From Gammaproteobacteria bacterium (lineage in GTDB: Bacteria > Pseudomonadota > Gammaproteobacteria > JABABF01): DNA of 7,907 nt. This document shows, one piece after another, positions 4,733 to 7,907 of this stretch. Where the stretch lies: the NCBI GenBank assembly GCA_014238345.1, contig JABABF010000220.1:1-7907 (forward strand), written 5' to 3'. The notes under the pieces are model-generated. The model ran no database searches and had not been told where the DNA came from. It was given only the letters and a program-made list of their open reading frames with translations. A program made the translations under genes and the position numbers. Each line of letters starts with the position of its first letter. The first letter of the stretch is position 1.

Positions 4733-7594
4733 ATGAAAAAATTGGCAAGAAAACCCTCACCTGCACATGGAAAATTGCAGGAGGAAAATTCACTCAATGG
4801 TGTCTTGGCGGATGTTTTAGCAGGAGAAGAATACGGCTTTGACACACAAGCGGAAACCTCGGCGCCGGGAAGCAGAAAGCGGTGTGATGTGCAGGTACGG
4901 CTCAAGCACGGAGATTTTTTCTACACCGCGATCGAGTGCAAAAAGGGGCAAGACAAGCAGCAAAAGAAGAAGGCCGCCCACGACCTCAAGCGGTGGTGGA
5001 AGGACGACGATTGCTGGAATGCCATCGCATTGTGTTACCCGGAGTCTCTTGCCGAGGCCAGCGAGCAACAGCGGAGCGTGCAGTTCCGAAAGTCTCGCGA
5101 CTTGTGTTTCGCCAAGGTCGACAAGAAGGGAGAGATCATTGCCAACTGGCAGACGGGCCCCCTGCTGGACCTGGCCAATCTCATCAAGGAAGTGGACTCG
5201 CCTGACACGGAGATCATCACAGAGACGATCCAGAAAGCGATTTTAGCCGCATCAGCGCACCTGAGCCAGCAGACAGGCAAGGAACTGGCTGAGAAGCTAC
5301 AAATAGCGTGGGAACCGGAGAATGGCCGGAACGATCAGCGCCCGGCTCGCATTGCGTGCTTGATCTTGACCAACATGTGCCTGCTGCATGATCGGCTTCA
5401 GGGCGAAAAAATCGTGCTAGGCTTGACACCGCTTTTCAAGGTGGAGAAGGTTTCAGACAAGCAACAAGCCCTCCTTGCCGATTGGCAGATGATCAGGGAG
5501 AAAGACTATGCGCCCGTGGTAGATCCCGCCCTATTGGTCTTGAACGTGTTGCCCCCTGACACTTCGACAGAGGGTTGCTTGAGTAGACTACTTGAAGCCG
5601 TTCGCAGCTGTGCGAAACGGATCCGTGGACTACAGCTAGACCATGCGGGCCCCATTTACCACCAACTCTTACAAACCGCTCACTACGACGGTTCGTTCTA
5701 CACAAGCGCACCGGCGGCGGCCTTACTGGCAGGACTCGCGTTTCCCAAGGACAGGCCGCCCGTGGGCAATTGGGCCGACATTGAATTGCTGAGAAAGCTA
5801 AAGGTTTGCGACCCCGCATGTGGGACGGGCACACTGTTGATGGCCATCGCCAACACCATCGAGCAGCGTTACAAGGACGCTGTTGGGGCAGGCCAAGGCA
5901 GCTGCGACATGCTGCACCTCATGCTGGTCGAAGACGTGTTGCACGGAATGGACATCAACCGCCACGCGATCCACTTGGCGGCCTGCATGTTGACCTTAGC
6001 AGCACCCAAGATCGACTACAATCGCATGCGCCTCTACAACATGTTGCATGGAGTGATGGACAACGGCGATGTGCGGGCGGGATCGCTGGACATTCTGTTG
6101 GACGGGGCCCCATTCCTTCGGCCAGTAGCCCCGGCCCCCAAGGTAGAGTTCCGGCCTCCAGTAGCCCCGGACTCCAAACAGCACAGGGCCTCTGCGGAGG
6201 GGTTCAAGATAGAAGAGATCGGCTTGAACAAGTCCTGTGACCTGATCATCATGAACCCGCCCTTTACCAGGAACGATATTCGCAATCGCTCCCTGCCGAA
6301 TAAGCAGCGGAAGCTCGTGCAACAACACGAGGGCCAGATCGCAGAAAAAACCCCTGATCCTGTCCACAGGGAAGCAATCCACCAGTCCACGCTCGACTCG
6401 TTCTTTACCCCGATTGCCGACCAATTATTGAATCCGTCCGGCACCCTAGCGATTATCAATCCCTTCACGGTCTGCACAGGGGCGGCGGCCAAAGGGAAGC
6501 GCAGGCTACTCACAACCCCCGAACGCTTCCAGTTGGAGATTGTAGTCACAAGCCATGACAACCGTCGCATTTACTTCTCGGAGAATACGGACATTCACGA
6601 ATCGCTTTTTATCGCCAGGCGCCCAGCCCCCGGCAGCGCACCGAAGGAAACGGCATTCGTATCACTGGCTGAGAATCCAGCAACGCCTACTGCCGCAAGA
6701 CAGCTGGCCGCAGCGATCAGAGAAGCACTGGTACAAAACGATGCGACCGGTCTCAGCGACTACGGAAATATCACGTTCCGAAGCCACGAACAATTAAAGG
6801 ACGGCCAGCCCTGGAACGCCGCATGTTTTTACGACCAATCGCTTGCAGAGGGCGCAGACTGGATGGCCGCGCATTCCGCACTCCGGCCGATTGGAGAGCA
6901 AGCACAGGTGGGGCCGGATGGACGGAGTGCGCGGGGGGCATTCGTCCATGCGAAGCACCCGCAAAATCCAAATGTCCGTGCACTGTGGAAGCATAATTCT
7001 GACAGACAGGTCACGATGCGAACAACCCCGGATTGCTACCTTGTGTCCAAGAAGAAAAAAGGACGGGCCGCCCTGAATCTTTGGAAAAAGCGCGGCCACT
7101 TGCTCTTAGCCAATCGACTGTGGCTGAAGCTCACTTCGACACCTGCTGTGTTTTCAGATAATCCCATCATCGGCTCTGCGTTTATCACGGTAACTCTCGC
7201 AGAGAGGGAGAAGAGACAGAGCCTGAGACTTTGCAAGGCGTGGTGTGTGTGGTTCAATTCGACCTTCGGTGTGCTCGCTTTCCTTAACGCCAGACAAAGA
7301 AAGTTGACGTATCCGCGTTTTTCCGTGAACGGACTACGAGACCTCCCCGCACCAGACCCGAAGAAGTGTGACATCCGACTGCTCGCAGCAGCCTTTGACG
7401 AGTATGCCGATCAAACACTGCGCCCGTTACCACAGTTAAACGATGACCCTGTCAGATTGGCTTTAGATCAGGCTGTCGTGGAGGCACTCCCAGGCAAAAC
7501 AGGTAAGAAGGCGGCGGCAAACAAGGCCAGCGCATGGCGGAGGCTCATCCCGTCCGAACCGAGCGTCCACAATGAGAAGGCAGCCAAAGCATGA
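4733..7594 (+). CDS. Single-chain restriction endonuclease / N6-adenine methyltransferase (type IIG-like)
   Basis: A 953-residue protein that should both cut DNA and methylate adenine. The N-terminus carries a PD-(D/E)XK-type nuclease signature: a helix with acidic residues (about 12-25), then D52 in RCDVQV and E68-C-K70 in AIECKK. A helical linker covers about 140-310. The methyltransferase follows: YTSAPAAALLAGLAF (323-337), SAM-binding motif I DPACGTGTLL (360-369), an acidic motif in GMDINRHAI (405-413), and catalytic motif IV NPPF (508-511), the adenine-type NPPF/Y signature. The C-terminal region (about 680-900) with LCKAWCVWFNSTFG and RFSVNGLRDLPAPD resembles recognition domains of such enzymes. 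Size and order fit type IIG or Eco57I-like enzymes. No separate methylase or specificity gene is visible. The frame extends upstream to 4442, but that part is antisense to the small gene. The stop lies in a 19-bp tandem repeat. The cut site and specificity cannot be predicted. Confidence 0.88.
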   Translation: MKKLARKPSPAHGKLQEENSLNGVLADVLAGEEYGFDTQAETSAPGSRKRCDVQVRLKHGDFFYTAIECKKGQDKQQKKKAAHDLKRWWKDDDCWNAIALCYPESLAEASEQQRSVQFRKSRDLCFAKVDKKGEIIANWQTGPLLDLANLIKEVDSPDTEIITETIQKAILAASAHLSQQTGKELAEKLQIAWEPENGRNDQRPARIACLILTNMCLLHDRLQGEKIVLGLTPLFKVEKVSDKQQALLADWQMIREKDYAPVVDPALLVLNVLPPDTSTEGCLSRLLEAVRSCAKRIRGLQLDHAGPIYHQLLQTAHYDGSFYTSAPAAALLAGLAFPKDRPPVGNWADIELLRKLKVCDPACGTGTLLMAIANTIEQRYKDAVGAGQGSCDMLHLMLVEDVLHGMDINRHAIHLAACMLTLAAPKIDYNRMRLYNMLHGVMDNGDVRAGSLDILLDGAPFLRPVAPAPKVEFRPPVAPDSKQHRASAEGFKIEEIGLNKSCDLIIMNPPFTRNDIRNRSLPNKQRKLVQQHEGQIAEKTPDPVHREAIHQSTLDSFFTPIADQLLNPSGTLAIINPFTVCTGAAAKGKRRLLTTPERFQLEIVVTSHDNRRIYFSENTDIHESLFIARRPAPGSAPKETAFVSLAENPATPTAARQLAAAIREALVQNDATGLSDYGNITFRSHEQLKDGQPWNAACFYDQSLAEGADWMAAHSALRPIGEQAQVGPDGRSARGAFVHAKHPQNPNVRALWKHNSDRQVTMRTTPDCYLVSKKKKGRAALNLWKKRGHLLLANRLWLKLTSTPAVFSDNPIIGSAFITVTLAEREKRQSLRLCKAWCVWFNSTFGVLAFLNARQRKLTYPRFSVNGLRDLPAPDPKKCDIRLLAAAFDEYADQTLRPLPQLNDDPVRLALDQAVVEALPGKTGKKAAANKASAWRRLIPSEPSVHNEKAAKA

Positions 7595-7609
7595 GAAGGC
7601 AGCCAAAGC
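7572..7609 (+). repeat. Perfect 19-bp tandem duplication across the R-M stop codon
   Basis: Unit 7572-7590 is repeated exactly at 7591-7609. The first unit encodes NEKAAKA, and the TGA (7592-7594) is made by the start of the second unit. Because 19 is not a multiple of three, removing one unit would continue the frame for 31 further codons to a TGA at 7704-7706. Confidence 0.9.
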
Positions 7610-7616
7610 ACATCGG

Positions 7617-7640
7617 GCGGGCAAAGGCCGCTCCGCCCGC
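7617..7640 (+). terminator. Hairpin downstream of the R-M gene, possible terminator
   Basis: GCGGGC (7617-7622) pairs perfectly with GCCCGC (7635-7640) around a 12-base loop that can add a GG/CC pair. It begins 22 bases after the stop codon. No T-tract follows, so intrinsic termination is doubtful; it may simply stabilise the 3' end of the message. Confidence 0.35.
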
Positions 7641-7907
7641 ATGACACATCCAGTCCATGGGCACGGCAAGCCTGCGCCGGCGAACTTGACACCGAGGGCA
7701 TTTTGAACAAACCTATGCTGTATGCGCCCAGATACGGCTTGACAGTTAGCTTCCTTGGGCAGTAAGCAGCTGCCTTGTCCTGCCGGGTGCGCCGCTGCGG
7801 GTTCGATCTCCTTTCTCGCAGCGGCACTCACACCAAGACCCGGGTGCAGCAGGCATCTGCGGAAGCGCAGAAACCATTGCCGTGGTTTGGGTTTTCCGCT
7901 CAAATCC
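7641..7907. other. Region after the R-M gene without a supported gene
   Basis: I see no convincing coding region on either strand. The longest minus-strand frames here run back across the 3' end of the R-M gene and have the composition of antisense shadows. A perfect 9-bp stem, GCCGCTGCG (7791-7799) with CGCAGCGGC (7817-7825), has a 17-base loop containing GGTTCGATC. No T-tract follows on either strand. Part of a neighbouring gene may begin outside the window. Confidence 0.4.

Noticed and set aside
7791..7833. tRNA-like 3' end (GGTTCGATC followed by ...CACCA), possible attachment site
   Set aside because: The bases after the T-loop do not pair as a T-stem and no acceptor or anticodon arms are found; the 9-bp stem here has a 17-base loop instead.
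7463..7903. Minus-strand open frames of 119 and 146 codons
   Set aside because: They overlap the 3' end of the R-M gene, have poor composition and no recognisable motif; treated as shadows.
1..7907. CRISPR array or rRNA gene
   Set aside because: No regularly spaced direct repeats with unique spacers and no rRNA-like conserved segments were seen.

Overview
The window is a high-GC bacterial accessory region. It starts in the last codons of a housekeeping-type gene of the DJ-1/PfpI superfamily. It then runs through a gene-poor, partly decayed stretch, a pair of small unrecognised genes, an insertion-sequence-like element, and a complete single-polypeptide restriction-modification (R-M) gene. 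Two divergent genes each have a perfect TATAAT box 6-7 bases before the ATG, the layout of leaderless transcripts. Leaderless transcription is common in Deinococcus-Thermus and Actinobacteria. With the high GC it makes one of these groups plausible, but this is weak inference and I do not name a genus.

Layout. 2-151: 3' end of a DJ-1/PfpI-like gene. 152-966: no convincing gene. It holds a possible decayed coding stretch (about 290-480), a run of three hairpins ending in a terminator-like stem plus T-tract (635-729), and two near-identical palindromic C/G-tract sites 23 bp apart (773-809). 967-1224 and 1295-1735: two small genes for charged helical proteins, the second with one membrane segment and a coiled coil, separated by a perfect 16-bp inverted repeat. 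1736-1945: little that can be supported. 1946 to about 2220: a truncated gene copy. 2226-4178 (minus): a transposase-like protein with two zinc ribbons. 4175-4629 (minus): a frameshifted small gene directly upstream of the transposase gene. It is homologous to the truncated copy on the other side, so the transposase lies between two inverted, diverged copies of one small gene family. 4630-4732: a compact divergent promoter region with two dyads. 4733-7594: a 953-aa restriction endonuclease/adenine methyltransferase fusion whose stop codon lies at the junction of a perfect 19-bp tandem duplication. 7595-7907: no gene; two hairpins.

How the parts relate. The R-M protein appears self-contained: nuclease, helical linker, N6-adenine methyltransferase and a C-terminal region likely to hold target recognition. 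It is more AT-rich at its start than the neighbouring element, which fits acquisition by transfer. The small gene and the transposase gene on the minus strand look like one translationally coupled operon (ATGA overlap). The 967-1735 gene pair is the least explained part of the window; nothing in it is a family I recognise.
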